DNA of 64,000 nucleotides. Origin: Apoderus coryli (taxonomy: Eukaryota > Arthropoda > Insecta > Coleoptera > Attelabidae). This document shows positions 29,401 through 39,748 of the stretch, in pieces. A program made the translations under genes and the position numbers. How positions within the stretch are numbered: the first letter of the stretch is position 1; each line of letters opens with the position of its first letter. The notes beneath the pieces were generated by a model, which saw nothing but the letters and a program-made list of their open reading frames with translations, did not search any database and was not told the origin of the DNA. The stretch lies in assembly GCA_911728435.2 (NCBI GenBank), contig OU452208.1, positions 4,526,001-4,590,000 on the forward strand, read 5' to 3'.

Positions 29401-30592
29401 ATCTACGTCAATGCGATTATTGTGACGTTTTAACCCATAATGGCGGCATGCGCGACGATATGCGCAGGACGGATCGCAAGCGGAGTCAGTATTTATTATA
29501 CTGTGCTAAAACTATTACAACATAAAATTGTAAATGTCAATATTTTTTCTGCCAACAGAATAAAAATAATTACTTCCGTTGTCCTAGAGATGATAACACC
29601 TGATAAATATGTGTAATTTAACTTGGTTTTACGTAGGTTGCCAGCCATGTTTTATCAGAACAAACGATTCGAATGATTGACAATATGGTAGGATCTCTGA
29701 GTGAGCAACTCTCCACATTTGATCTAAGCACAATACCAAATCGTTTAATTGGTGATTTGAGAGCGTTAATATTGGTTTATAATACACCTGAAGCGATACC
29801 ACCGCCAATTCTAGCAAAAACACTCAAATTGCTGTTGGCGAAAGTTAGAACAGAAATTGATATATTACAGTGTAAAAAAGGTAAGAAAGCTACATTGTTA
29901 TTTGTCTGCTAAGTTAGGCAGAGAACTAAATAAATATATATATATTTGCCAAATTATGCTACTTGAATCACATCATCATGAATTTTTGACACAAAAGAAC
30001 ATGATACGCGTAACAGCTTTGACGTTCGGAGTTCTCTTTAGATTTCTGAACTTTTCGTCAATTAGAAAGTTAAAATAAATTCACTATTACGCCATTATTT
30101 TTGACCAGTTATCAATTAGTGTATTTCATAAGAACGTATTGCTTGCTCCGGAAATCCACTACGGAGGAACATCAGTTAGTTTCTTGGCATGAACCGTGAC
30201 CGAACCATACTGTTGAATAACAGCAAATGGTAGAATGTCGTCCTAGAATTTTATCGGATTAATACCTTTTCTCTTATTAGAAAGCAAGAGTTGTAAGTTA
30301 AATTTGGTTATTTATTTTAGTAGATAAAAAGGATGAAAAACATAATAGTCCTCGAAGTCGTAAATCAGAAGACGCTCCAAGCACATCGAGGATAACCATA
30401 TCTGAAGATAAACCATTAAATAAAGACCAGAACGATTCAGACGAGCACAAATCGCAATCCAGTGATGACAGTAGTAGTAATACTTCTGAGACAGATAAGA
30501 AAAAAGATCCAGATAATGGTCCATTAGAAGATCTAAATCTTTTGGAAAAAACTATAAATGAATTACTGTGTATTGTTGAGAAGAAACCTTAA
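2194..30592 (+). CDS. USP34 (puf): Ubiquitin carboxyl-terminal hydrolase 34 (USP34/puffyeye orthologue), 3' part of gene, 20 exons
   Basis: A very large cysteine-protease deubiquitinase; the mammalian protein acts in Wnt signalling and genome maintenance, the fly one (puf) in growth control. Exons: 2194-2433, 3231-3577, 3665-3791, 6898-7085, 7205-7355, 10188-10349, 11576-11755, 15723-15869, 15992-16256, 16316-16575, 19102-19292, 19549-19726, 22645-22764, 25534-25650, 25707-25941, 26047-26279, 27027-27230, 27614-27751, 29637-29880, 30321-30592 (stop). Together 3999 nt, 1332 residues, with every junction in phase and at GT-AG. The first exon holds the USP histidine box (TGTADGGHYYSF); the Cys box lies off the window to the left. 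Later exons match the USP34 C-terminal half in order, for example CPNQIVRQMFQRLCIHVIQR, MGEEES, VTKNIAFNYILADHDDQ and HEATACHVVGDM. The last exon is acidic and Ser-rich. Introns range from 59 nt (16257-16315) to over 3 kb and are full of repeats. I am sure of the family; exon ends are from splice consensus and phase. Confidence 0.97.
2640..3000 (-). mobile_element. R1/Jockey-type LINE fragment: RNase H tail and CxxC..HxxC knuckle
   Basis: The minus frame reads MKEELRRWEKEQLKSYWRNT, then CRFCEDATETTEHVLCEC, the cysteine-histidine cluster that ends the pol protein of R1-like LINEs. It is over 90 % alike by eye to the longer copy at 14436-15014; the likeness stops sharply near 2980. Inside a USP34 intron. 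Confidence 0.8.
4030..6830 (+). repeat. AT-rich minisatellite, ~50-60 bp unit, in a USP34 intron
   Basis: Dozens of head-to-tail units built on TTTTTTACAGAATTCTGCAA then AAAAGTCAGAATGATAAAAA and TTCCGAG. Most units carry an EcoRI-type GAATTC. There is higher order: the block at about 4345-4520 returns at about 4570-4742 (shift ~220 bp), the block at 4804-4960 returns at 5915-6075 (shift ~1.1 kb), and a block with TTCCTAGATTTGTTTACAG occurs near 5230, 5540 and 6295. Every unit carries a T-tract plus ACAG, a 3' splice site look-alike in the sense of USP34. Lysine-rich open frames inside it are by-products of the repeat. Confidence 0.95.
7540..7990 (-). mobile_element. LINE fragment, RT fingers, minus strand
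   Basis: Minus strand near 7960-7870 reads KSAGPDGILPLLLRVC, the RT 'GPDG' entry motif. The rest of the stretch to 7542 has an open minus frame of 115 codons that I do not recognise and that probably belongs to the same insertion. Short direct repeats flank parts (TTTAACAACCTCTTGT at ~7787 and ~7974; GGTCACGTCAATAA at ~7999 and ~8061), so it may be a rearranged insertion. Confidence 0.5.
8098..9300 (-). mobile_element. LINE fragment (family of 56859-58211), RT and 3' UTR, minus strand
   Basis: From about 9280 down, the minus frame gives [53 protein letters not shown], then after one frameshift near 8850, SLYNSLIRPKLEYASVVWSP and on to a stop at 8361. The 3' end at ~8098 shares CTTTATTGTCTAACAGGT-like sequence (plus strand: tctttaatgtctaacaggtt, then cccaattacaagacaat) with the element ending at 56859, so they are one family. 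Broken by the frameshift. Confidence 0.8.
9880..10145 (-). mobile_element. LINE fragment, RT motifs, ending just upstream of a USP34 exon
   Basis: The minus frame reads SYLSGRTQIVRI, TSGVPQGSHLGPLLFNLLVN and, lower, an [13 protein letters not shown] string. The same SYLSGRTQIVR occurs in the plus-strand copy at 20960, so they are related. It stops ~45 bases before the acceptor of the exon at 10188. Confidence 0.75.
10600..11545 (-). mobile_element. LINE fragment, RT palm to thumb, minus strand
   Basis: Minus frame 11208-10759 reads MIRDLGVYLEANLSFSHHIE, VRPLKYASTVWSPLYACQV and HHRFRRVIHFKLRRSP, typical of the region after the RT palm. Upstream (11230-11545) other frames carry the FADD and GVPQGS regions with breaks. 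It ends ~35 bases before the acceptor of the USP34 exon at 11576. Confidence 0.75.
11930..13500 (-). mobile_element. R1/Jockey-type LINE fragment: RT plus RNase H, minus strand
   Basis: At ~13490 the minus strand reads GFADDLVIYVQGK (catalytic DD), then 13419-12598 an open frame of 273 codons with YLGVILDPKLTWTAHLKRT and WFTDGSKTEGGSGAGIY (RNase H start, first Asp). One break, then 12577-11969 with VNLVWVPGHSRIEGNDRADW (RNase H His/Asp) and CRMCNGAVETAHHVICEC at the end. The order RT - RNase H - Cys/His knuckle is that of R1/I-type LINEs. 5'-truncated. In a USP34 intron. Confidence 0.85.
13500..14350. other. USP34 intron, no feature recognised
   Basis: AT-rich sequence between two LINE fragments. 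Open frames here (for example 13624-13869) have no domain and no splice context. I see nothing else in it. Confidence 0.6.
14360..15080 (-). mobile_element. R1-type LINE fragment: RNase H domain and Cys/His knuckle, minus strand
   Basis: Minus frame 15014-14436, 192 codons: MADSQAALKALRSY (RNase H Asp), ITLTWVPGHEGIEGHEAADQ, then MKEELRRWEKEQ and CRFCEDATETTEHVLCEC. Same family as the fragments at 2640-3000 and, more decayed, 40600-41110. No break in the stretch kept, so it is the youngest of the three. Confidence 0.85.
15340..15400. repeat. AT microsatellite
   Basis: Run of alternating A and T (TATATATTATATATATAATA and on) just before a non-repetitive stretch leading to the USP34 exon at 15723. 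Confidence 0.85.
16935..17185. repeat. Dispersed repeat, copy 1 (pair with 28075-28285)
   Basis: About 230 bp shared with 28075-28285 in the same orientation: ACGTTGGCACTTTGAA, GTCAGGTCCTGACTAA, GTTTCTAACCACAGTA and ATATTTGTGGTGTGTCATAG, with small gaps between the copies. The likeness ends at GTGTCATAG in both; here a minus-strand LINE RT follows. It may be the 3' UTR of that LINE family. Confidence 0.8.
17190..18450 (-). mobile_element. LINE fragment, RT fingers to thumb, minus strand
   Basis: Minus strand, from 18396: KNKFTAGPDGLPSFL (fingers), then 18098-17847 with DVFYTDFAKALDRLDPRILV (first Asp), then 17508-17077 with SFVRSKLEYCSLIWYQIYRI and VESVQRKFLKYLSFK. Several frame changes between these blocks. 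A second copy of its end lies at 24793-25370. Confidence 0.8.
19851..20342. mobile_element. Fold-back element: long near-perfect palindrome
   Basis: Left arm starts TGAAAAATAATTTAATGGCA, right arm ends with its reverse complement at 20342. Arms of about 180-220 bp pair almost base for base through TACCTACACAAGGAATTTTG, TTAATTTAGCAGGG, GTCGACAGATACTGACGAAT and GCAGGCTGATATTTGTAGAT. The right arm has ~36 extra bases (20232-20268). The loop is about 20033-20125. ATTATCACAAAA flanks it at 19839-19850 and again at 20375-20386, possibly a 12-bp target duplication. No coding frame for a transposase; non-autonomous. Confidence 0.85.
20875..22260 (+). mobile_element. LINE fragment with internal palindrome, plus strand
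   Basis: Plus frames read KAFDCVNHRLFIHKL-like start, LTWLESYLSGRTQIVRF, VSAGVPKGSNLGPLLINLFG and FADDLKCYRLI; after the palindrome at 21263-21548 the RT goes on with LRVCLDTLNYIIRYS, TLFTALVRPHLEYASAV. The 3' end has AATAAATAATCAATAA near 22240-22260. Related to 9880-10145. Dead by frameshifts and by the rearrangement. Confidence 0.8.
21263..21548. repeat. Perfect 108-bp inverted repeat with a 60-bp tandem duplication inside
   Basis: 21263-21370 is the exact reverse complement of 21441-21548. Inside, 21321-21380 is repeated exactly at 21381-21440. The sequence is LINE RT coding DNA, so part of the gene lies twice in antisense and once in sense. Confidence 0.95.
22880..23035 (-). pseudogene. 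Possible mariner transposase C-terminus relic, minus strand
   Basis: Minus-strand frames near 23030-22930 give FEVAKML, GCFKGM then KHTDLHGEYFEKH, like the GEYFEK end of mariner transposases. There are stops and frame changes. Short and eroded, so only tentative. Confidence 0.4.
23210..24480 (+). mobile_element. LINE fragment, RT plus C-terminal zinc-finger-like end, plus strand
   Basis: Plus frames: ITTGVKQGCVIAPTLFSMFV, then ELQYADDNVVLADTEEDLQ (catalytic DD), then 23867-24169 with YTCESWTIYLRHLKTLEKYH and HQQRWTGHVIRMP, then 24340-24436 ending CQFCDRICGLKISLFSHLRV plus H, a CX2CX12HX3H finger. The 3' end is GCGAGTGAATGCTGATGATGA. The GVKQGC and CRRILGIKW style differs from the Jockey-like pieces here, so this is another family. 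Second, deleted copy at 34224-34577. Confidence 0.8.
24793..25370 (-). mobile_element. LINE 3' end (family of 17190-18450), minus strand
   Basis: Plus-strand TTAATAGTAATAGCCTTTAT at the left is the reverse of an AATAAAGG-type LINE tail. Between 25130 and 25370 the sequence follows 17289-17520 closely (AGTCTGCCTTAAATGAAAGG, TTCTGCACATGAATCC, GATACCAAATCAAGGAGCA). 5'-truncated. Confidence 0.75.
26290..27020. other. USP34 intron, no feature recognised
   Basis: Unique-looking intron sequence; I find no open frame with a domain, no terminal repeats and no copy elsewhere in the window. Confidence 0.5.
28075..28285. repeat. Dispersed repeat, copy 2 (pair with 16935-17185)
   Basis: See the copy at 16935. 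Here it stands without an RT behind it. Another USP34 intron. Confidence 0.8.
28325..28990 (-). mobile_element. Probable decayed LINE 3' part, minus strand
   Basis: The left end (AATAATAATAATAATAAACA, then AGTAAAGACTTTATTAGTAA) is like the reversed tail of a LINE. Near 28930-28880 minus frames give GPCLTKIAKNRIQLMQN, similar to the RT thumb region. Many stops. An AT microsatellite at ~28937-28952. Not certain. Confidence 0.45.
28990..29630. other. USP34 intron, no feature recognised
   Basis: No domain-bearing frame and no repeat that I can match in the window. Confidence 0.5.
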
Positions 30593-30808
30593 AACATGTT
30601 TATTATAAGGTACTTTATATACCTATTGTGAAAGCTGTAACTTTCTTTACTACTTGTAATTTAAATACTAATTTTTATGTATATTGTTAATTTATAATTT
30701 ATTATATGAACTAAAAAGAATTTATACTATAAGATAAATATCATTTAAATGTTAGCCATATTTTTGATGGCGGTCAGCAGGGTGAAAACGTTTTTTTTTT
30801 GTATCATT

Positions 30809-30814
30809 AATAAA
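30809..30814 (+). terminator. USP34 poly(A) signal
   Basis: AATAAA 217 bases after the USP34 stop, the first one downstream, followed by T-rich sequence. Confidence 0.65.
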
Positions 30815-30914
30815 CGAGCTTTTTATATTATTATTTTTTGTAACTATTTTGTGTTTAAAAGACTGTTGAGGAAAAAATAATTAAAATATGTATTTCCCTT
30901 TTATACGTAATCGT

Positions 30915-30920
30915 TTTATT
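30915..30920 (-). terminator. COX8 poly(A) signal
   Basis: TTTATT on the plus strand (AATAAA on the minus), ~50 bases past the COX8 stop. The USP34 signal lies only ~100 bases away on the other strand, so the two transcripts end nearly together or overlap. Confidence 0.65.
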
Positions 30921-30968
30921 CAATAATACATCTTAGGTGGTACTACATTTTCAAGAATACTTATGAAA

Positions 30969-31172
30969 TTATGGATTAGCTGCTCTATAATTTTTAATAT
31001 TCACCAGTACCCATGCTGGGATAGCTAGCATACCAGCAACTATGGCTATACCATGAAGAGCTTGTTCCAGACCGGAAATTTTAACTTGTGGTGGCCCCGC
31101 AACTACGGACATGTTTCTTTTGGAATGGGCAACGCCTGCTCTTAATAATTTGCTGGAGGTTGTAGCCAACAT
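30969..31172 (-). CDS. COX8: Cytochrome c oxidase subunit 8, mitochondrial
   Basis: 67 codons, one coding exon. Subunit 8 is a nuclear-encoded single-span subunit of respiratory complex IV in the inner mitochondrial membrane. The N-terminus (MLATTSSKLLRAGVAHSKR) is basic and Ser/Ala-rich, as for a mitochondrial presequence. Then follow the PPQVKISGLEQALHGIAIV stretch and one hydrophobic helix (about residues 38-60, GIAIVAGMLAIPAWVLVNI) with the NYR-type end seen in COX8. Length fits the family (about 65-70). Start chosen as the only ATG giving the presequence. It points at USP34, tail to tail, 376 bases between stops. Upstream (31173 on) a MITE pair lies within 210 bases of the start. An upstream untranslated exon cannot be excluded. 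Confidence 0.9.
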   Translation of the reverse strand: MLATTSSKLLRAGVAHSKRNMSVVAGPPQVKISGLEQALHGIAIVAGMLAIPAWVLVNIKNYRAANP

Positions 31173-31375
31173 TTCTAAAATTATTTAGAGTAAGTATTAA
31201 ACGTTTGAAACAATTCTTTAGAATTTTTTATCGTACTTTTAGTTTCAGTTTAAACTTTAAATGTTAGGTAATCACTATGAATTTTATTTTTAACCTTGTT
31301 TTTAATGTTGCAGAATATTGACATTTGACAGTGACATGGATACGCTAACTGGTAGGTCATCATGTTACTTTTTGG

Positions 31376-31625
31376 GCTATTCTTGAAAACCAGGGAGTAG
31401 AACAATTGATCGTAGCGAGGTACAGCATACTAATTTAGCACAGCATTGCCTCCGTTCTCTTGGTTGTTCGACTCGCCAGTTTGCAAGAATAGACCCCCAA
31501 GTGGGAAATTCTTGAAAACCGAGGAATAGGACGCTCGTGCGAAGCGAGGCACAGCTTACTAAATTAGCGCAGCGTTGCCTCAGTTCTCCCGGTTGTTCAA
31601 CTCGGTAGTTTTCCAGAATACACCC
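31376..31625. mobile_element. Tandem pair of ~120-bp MITE-like repeats
   Basis: Two copies, 31376-31496 and 31505-31625, head to tail. Each starts near TATTCTTGAAAACC and ends near its own rough reverse complement (CAGTTTGCAAGAATAG; TAGTTTTCCAGAATA), and both carry AGCGAGG[TC]ACAGC, TTAGC[AG]CAGC[AG]TTGCCTC and GGTTGTTC[GA]ACTCG. About 80 % alike. The open minus frame across them (31724-31377) is explained by this repeat. Confidence 0.75.
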
Positions 31626-31639
31626 CCAGCTGATCTGAA

Positions 31640-32353
31640 TTTGTCGCAGAATAACGCCATATATTTGACACGAAACATACATAAAACTGAAAAAAAAAGT
31701 TGCTTCTATACCAACTTCAAACAAGAACCACAGAATAGAACCTCATAATCATTGATCCCAGCATTGTCTTTAAAGAAAATGATCCCAGATAGAGAACTGC
31801 TTATCTCGGCTCTGATATCGTCTAAGTCATATGTCGATTAAGGCACAAGAATCCAGACTATAATAAGCGTTATCCTACGCGAAATATCAGCATTTTTTCT
31901 CACCTATATGGCACGCTGTTCCGTTTACAAATTAATTGAGTTAGCTGAGCAATTAACCTGCTCACCACCATTTTGAAGTTCAAAACTATAACGCATTATC
32001 TCAGAAAAATAATGTTTGCTTATTTTTCTGAGCGCGTTATCGTTTTACGTGGTACAAACTCCTATCAGCTGGAAGGGCAATTTTTCAGGTTATTTTGAAG
32101 TCATACCAGAGAATAAATAAGCAGATTCTCTGGTCATATTATTATAATCTGTTCTAATTTGCTACATCGCCCAAATCCATTTCCAACCACTAACTTCATA
32201 TTGATTGATTTTCATGTCCTTGAATTTGATTCCCAGACGGTTATTTTCCCAGCTAACCCAGCTTAACTATTTGTTAAAAAAAAGTGGCTTGTCATTTTTT
32301 GGTATCCAAAAATATATTTCGTGAAAAAATTTTAAGTAAACTATTTCATAACA
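31640..32353. other. Intergenic / REEP 5' region with hairpins
   Basis: Between the MITE pair and the REEP start. Two inverted repeats are visible: AACGCATTATCTCAGAAAAATAA... facing TTATTTTTCTGAGCGCGTT (31987-32040), and CCAGAGAATAAATAAGCAGATTCTCTGG (as 32105-32134, written in two parts: CCAGAGAAT / ATTCTCTGG). The REEP 5' UTR must be in the last few hundred bases; no clear TATA box. Confidence 0.5.
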
Positions 32354-35537
<3,184 letters not shown>

Positions 35538-35539
35538 AT

Positions 35540-36040
35540 ACGAACTTCGCCAGATATTCTATTGTTGATATATTTCTTGAATGAGATTTACACCTTTTGT
35601 CTTTTTATGGAGTGTTTTTAAATTAAAATTGTATTTCTAAGTATTTTATTTGAATCATTTTCTTTAAAAATATATTTTTCTTTGGATATTAGGTTGTGCT
35701 TTTAGACTTATTGTATTGTTTGTTTTTGTTTACTACCTATAAGTACATTTATTTACTGTTTTATTAATAAAGCACCAAGTGATTTACGGTACCTTTGAAG
35801 CGAGCCAATATAAGATATATTTATAATACATAATAATGGTGTGGTTATATACGTCCGTTAGTTTTTAGTAAATACCATCTTCACCGATTATTTCTGAAGT
35901 ACCAAGGTTTTAATGTAATGTTAGTTGATGATTTGTTTTATTCTTCATGTTTAACTCAGATCTTTATATACAAACTATTCTATTTACCACTTTTAAATAA
36001 AATTTGAGTCACCAAATGCATTAAATTGTTCAATGGTATT
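35540..36040 (+). other. REEP 3' UTR and gap between converging genes
   Basis: AT-rich. AATAAA at 35766-35771 and again near 35996 are possible REEP poly(A) signals. mRpS16 comes from the other side with its own signal at 36041-36046 (TTTATT on the plus strand). Confidence 0.5.
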
Positions 36041-36096
36041 TTTATTGTATCTAAACTAGCCTTAATTAATTTTTACATTATAATATACTTTACAAA

Positions 36097-36987
36097 TTAT
36101 GTCGCAGTTGCTTGTTTTTCTTCCACCTCTCCTTTATCTGTATTTTCTTCAGCTTTTCGTCGATTTCTCCACGCTGTCATATAACTTCTTGGATGTATTG
36201 GATAAAAACCAGATAAACCAAATATTTCTAGAGCTGGCTTTGACACTTGAGCACCATTGCCTATCCAATGTCTGATTCTTTCTAAATTTAATGCAACTAG
36301 TTTTTCATTGTTTTGATTCGGTAGCGGATCATATGAACCGACTTGCTCAATAACTGGCTCGTATTTATTTTTGTAGTTCTGTAAGAAAATTTTTAAATAC
36401 AATCCCTAGTTTCAAAGGTGGTTCAAATTCTCAAAGAAAATATCTGAGACACTGAATATGAATAACTGTTGCTATCATTTGAGATTTCATACTTCGACGT
36501 TTTATTTTAAGCAAAGTTGGGAAAATTTAGTATGTTTCTTGTTCATAATTTATCTGATGCATGCTGGGATGTGTATCTATCGCTTAAATATTTGTCAGAA
36601 CGGGCTTCTTGCAAGGAAATTCCTGTAGATGCATATTTATTTGCCGAAATTGTTTGGGTAAGCGTATTTTGTTAACAGTCGTTAAAGGCAGTGGATGTTA
36701 ATACTGGCAATTTTCCTTCGACATTAAGTCAAAACATATATTAATTATTGTAGAATTCCACGTTTGCTGTGTTTCGCAAAGTATTAATTTCGTGCAATAT
36801 GTTTTTTTCGCTCACTTTACTCTCCCATTACGCCAAGACACTGAAATATGTATAATTAAAAATACCCCCTTACCTCTGCAACAACGATATGAAAAAAAGG
36901 CCTATTTACACATCCAACTCTTAAAAGTCGGATAACAAGTTTTGAATTTGGATTAAATACACCAATTCCACTACCTGGTGGTATCAT
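36097..36987 (-). CDS. mRpS16: Mitochondrial ribosomal protein S16 (bS16m), 2 exons
   Basis: Component of the small subunit of the mitochondrial ribosome, homologue of bacterial bS16. Exon 1 is 36987-36874 (38 codons), exon 2 is 36378-36097 (to the stop); 131 residues in all. Exon 1 reads VIRLLRVGCVNRPFFHIVVA, the bS16 N-terminal strand motif (I/V RL x R x G xx xxP F/Y xI VV). Exon 2 carries the YEPVIEQVGSYDPLPN block, then LNLERIRHWIGNGAQVS, matching the bS16 'R..YWL..GAQ(P/V)S' end, and a polar tail. Start is the ATG that opens exon 1; MIPPGSGIG before the domain is short, and an upstream in-frame extension was not seen. DRE-type boxes lie 127-397 bases upstream. The intron is 495 bases. 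Confidence 0.95.
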
Positions 36988-37113
36988 ACTGCTTGAGTTT
37001 TGTTTTAAATTTTAAACTATAAAAATTATAATTCTAAAATATCAACATAAAAATCCATAAAATTTAGGTTAACTGTACAGCGAGTAGAGGGTAGAGGCAC
37101 CTATCAATAGCAC

Positions 37114-37121
37114 TATCGATA
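37114..37121. promoter_or_regulatory. DRE box TATCGATA, site 1
   Basis: Exact palindrome TATCGATA, the core bound by DREF in insects and common at housekeeping promoters. 127 bases upstream of the mRpS16 start codon. Confidence 0.6.
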
Positions 37122-37140
37122 ATTGTGACTATCGAAACGA

Positions 37141-37148
37141 TATCGATA
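37141..37148. promoter_or_regulatory. DRE box TATCGATA, site 2
   Basis: Second exact TATCGATA, 27 bases from site 1, with a partial site (CTATCGAAACGA) between them. Confidence 0.6.
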
Positions 37149-37376
37149 GTTCTGGAGTATGTATCATAAATAGATGCAGTACACAATGAGAATTATTCAG
37201 ACAGAAATTAGCTGGATTTACCCAAAGGAGTTAAACTGTTTTTTTAGAGAAATGCAGATATCAGATATTAATTTTTGTGCGTGATACAAGAAAATGTCTT
37301 CTACTTGGTAAAGTAATTTTGTAATTCATTACTACGTTAATTAATATATTTTTTATAAATTTCCCAATTAAAAATA

Positions 37377-37384
37377 TATCGATA
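37377..37384. promoter_or_regulatory. DRE box TATCGATA, site 3
   Basis: Third exact TATCGATA; near-matches ACCGATAG and CTATCGTT follow within 40 bases. May serve mRpS16, the upstream part of lingerer, or both. Confidence 0.55.
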
Positions 37385-37389
37385 GTTTT

Positions 37390-39689
37390 CATTAGCTACC
37401 GATAGAACTTTTACTATCGTTGAAGTTTGACAGATGAAAGCATAGTTGACATTATATTATTTCTAAGGTGTATAACTGTCAATTTTCACCTTTGAATGAA
37501 AAACAGGAAGGAGCTTTGCGCTGACTGTCGTAAATAAAATTTCTGACGGAAACGGCCATGTTGAACAACCACATTATAGATTCATTGTTTTGGTTGTTCG
37601 TTGTACAAAGTTGTATGTTTTACGGTTTTTTGCAGTTTTGAATGCTTTAGTTAGTTAATATAAGCGAATTTTGTGTATTTATGAGTGAGCAATTATTATA
37701 CTACAATAGCATCAGTGTAAATACTTAAAATAGTGCTATTCAAAGACAATAATAACCTATTTCAAAGATAATAATAAACATGGTTAGTTGTCCACCCTGT
37801 GATTGTCCCTGTACACCTAAAAATACAAATTCTTGAGTTACGTTTCACTATTTTAATTAATTTTAATCAAGAAGTTTTGTAATATATCCGTAAAATTTTG
37901 AAATATAGTCTTATTTTTTCAATGCATTTACAAAAATTAGGAATATTTGCTTTGTAAATAAAACAGACAGTAAATGACGGAAAATAAGAAATATATACAC
38001 AAAATTAATTTTATTTAATAGTTAATAAATAAGTTATTGTTTTTCTCAGTTTTGTTTATTATTTACCATTTTTTCTACTTACATCAGATTGAAACCATTT
38101 TGTATAAAATAGTAATGAATTTAAGAAATATTTGTTATTGGTTATTAATAATATTTTATAGACCTGCGCCACTGCGAAACCGGATATGCTAGTCCGCCAT
38201 ATGCAACATCCATTCTGGCCAACATTTGTTGCTAGTATTGTCCTTCCTGTCACTTTTTATTCAAAGATTTTCACCTTACACATGAAATCACTATCGAAAC
38301 ATTTCCTTTTCTTTTATAAAAATAAATAGGGATATATGAATCCGTTCTGATCAAAGTTTCAGGAATATTATTTGCTGAATGCCAAAATTACATTATTTTA
38401 AGTAATTTGAAACTATATCATAGAAAATTAATACATTTTTTAAATATATTATGTGTATATATACTTCGTAGGTGAATTGATATGAAATTATCTTCAAATT
38501 CACGAATTATAAATTGAGTTTTCTAATTGGAAATTGCAACAGTTAATTTTACATGAAGGATTCCGTCTTGTGCAAATTGTAGATACTTGTCGGATTTAGT
38601 ATATGAAAAATGTCTTATCAATTTGTTAAGGTGTAGAGGCGGTTAACAATAATTAACATACTAATCATGTTCATGGATGACGTCAATATGCATAATAGTT
38701 TATGGTCCTGAAATATAAGGCTATATGGAAAAGAAGAAGAAATATATGGTGGAGGCCATATTGAAGGAGAGAGAAAGAAGAAGAAATATGGATGCAGCGG
38801 TAATACAGGGATTTACATTTTCCTAACAAAGGGCAAAGGGGTCATTGAACTTCGAGTATTTACATTATTTTATAAATTAGAAGAATTGTTTAGTTTAAAT
38901 TGAAATTGTTATTGTAGGGTAAAGCGCATTTATATTGTCTATTTTTTAACGAATTGTAATCGGTTAGTCTAAGTATTTCATATAATAAAATTTATTTTGT
39001 CCAATTTAAATTTGGCGCTCTATTAGATTGGCGGCTAGCAGCCATTTTTTTACGAGGTCACGTGACATTAGTGCGTTGCGGGACAGAAAATAATCAGGTA
39101 TGGTTAACGGCCTCCGTTATTTTTTATTAAAATCTATGTGTTTATTGAAACGAAAAAAGCAAATATCTTTTTAAATGTAAGAATAATCACATTGTTGTTT
39201 TGTGTCGTGTGGTAAATTTATCGAAAATTATTGTTTATAAAGTAATTGAAATTGTCAATAATACAATAGAATACTAGGTTTTTACAAGGTTTGAAATGGC
39301 GTCGTCCCACATGGTATTTTCCGATATATTATCGCAAATTGAATCATCCGAACTTCCGATATTATATTAAAAAGTGCTTTGACTGTGGTCTGTTTATTAG
39401 TGATATTTTTCACCAAATGTGCTCGTGATGAAAGTTCCAGTAACATCTTCCTTGTTACTTTAATTGTCTTTATTATAATATAGTAAATATGACTGCATCA
39501 CTCCTACCGTCTTATTGTCTTTTTAACTAGTATAGCACATAACAGAAGTCCTCAATAAACAAACCAATTAGGTACATTTTGTTACAAAACTGGTTTTCAT
39601 CATTAAAATTTAAAATGTCATATTTATTTTATTGTCTTATCCAAATAACCTTAAGATTAGCGGTATATATTTAACTTTGTTTATTTCAG
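37390..39689 (+). other. Region upstream of lingerer coding start; likely promoter and 5' UTR exons
   Basis: No domain-bearing gene. It holds three short ATG frames: 37558-37641 (27 codons), 37780-37836 (18 codons, Cys/Pro-rich, MVSCPPCDCPCTPKNTNS) and 39296-39370 (24 codons with a good GAAATGG context). A splice acceptor (TTATTTCAG) at 39681-39689 opens the exon holding the lingerer start, so at least one untranslated exon must lie upstream, but I cannot place it. Confidence 0.5.
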
Positions 39690-39748
39690 ATAGCTTGTAA
39701 ATAGAAACTCTGTACATATTGTACAAAAGTAAAAAAAAATAGAGAAAG

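Noticed and set aside
31377..31724. 115-codon minus-strand frame near COX8
   Set aside because: It runs through two copies of a MITE-like repeat, and the protein repeats itself accordingly.
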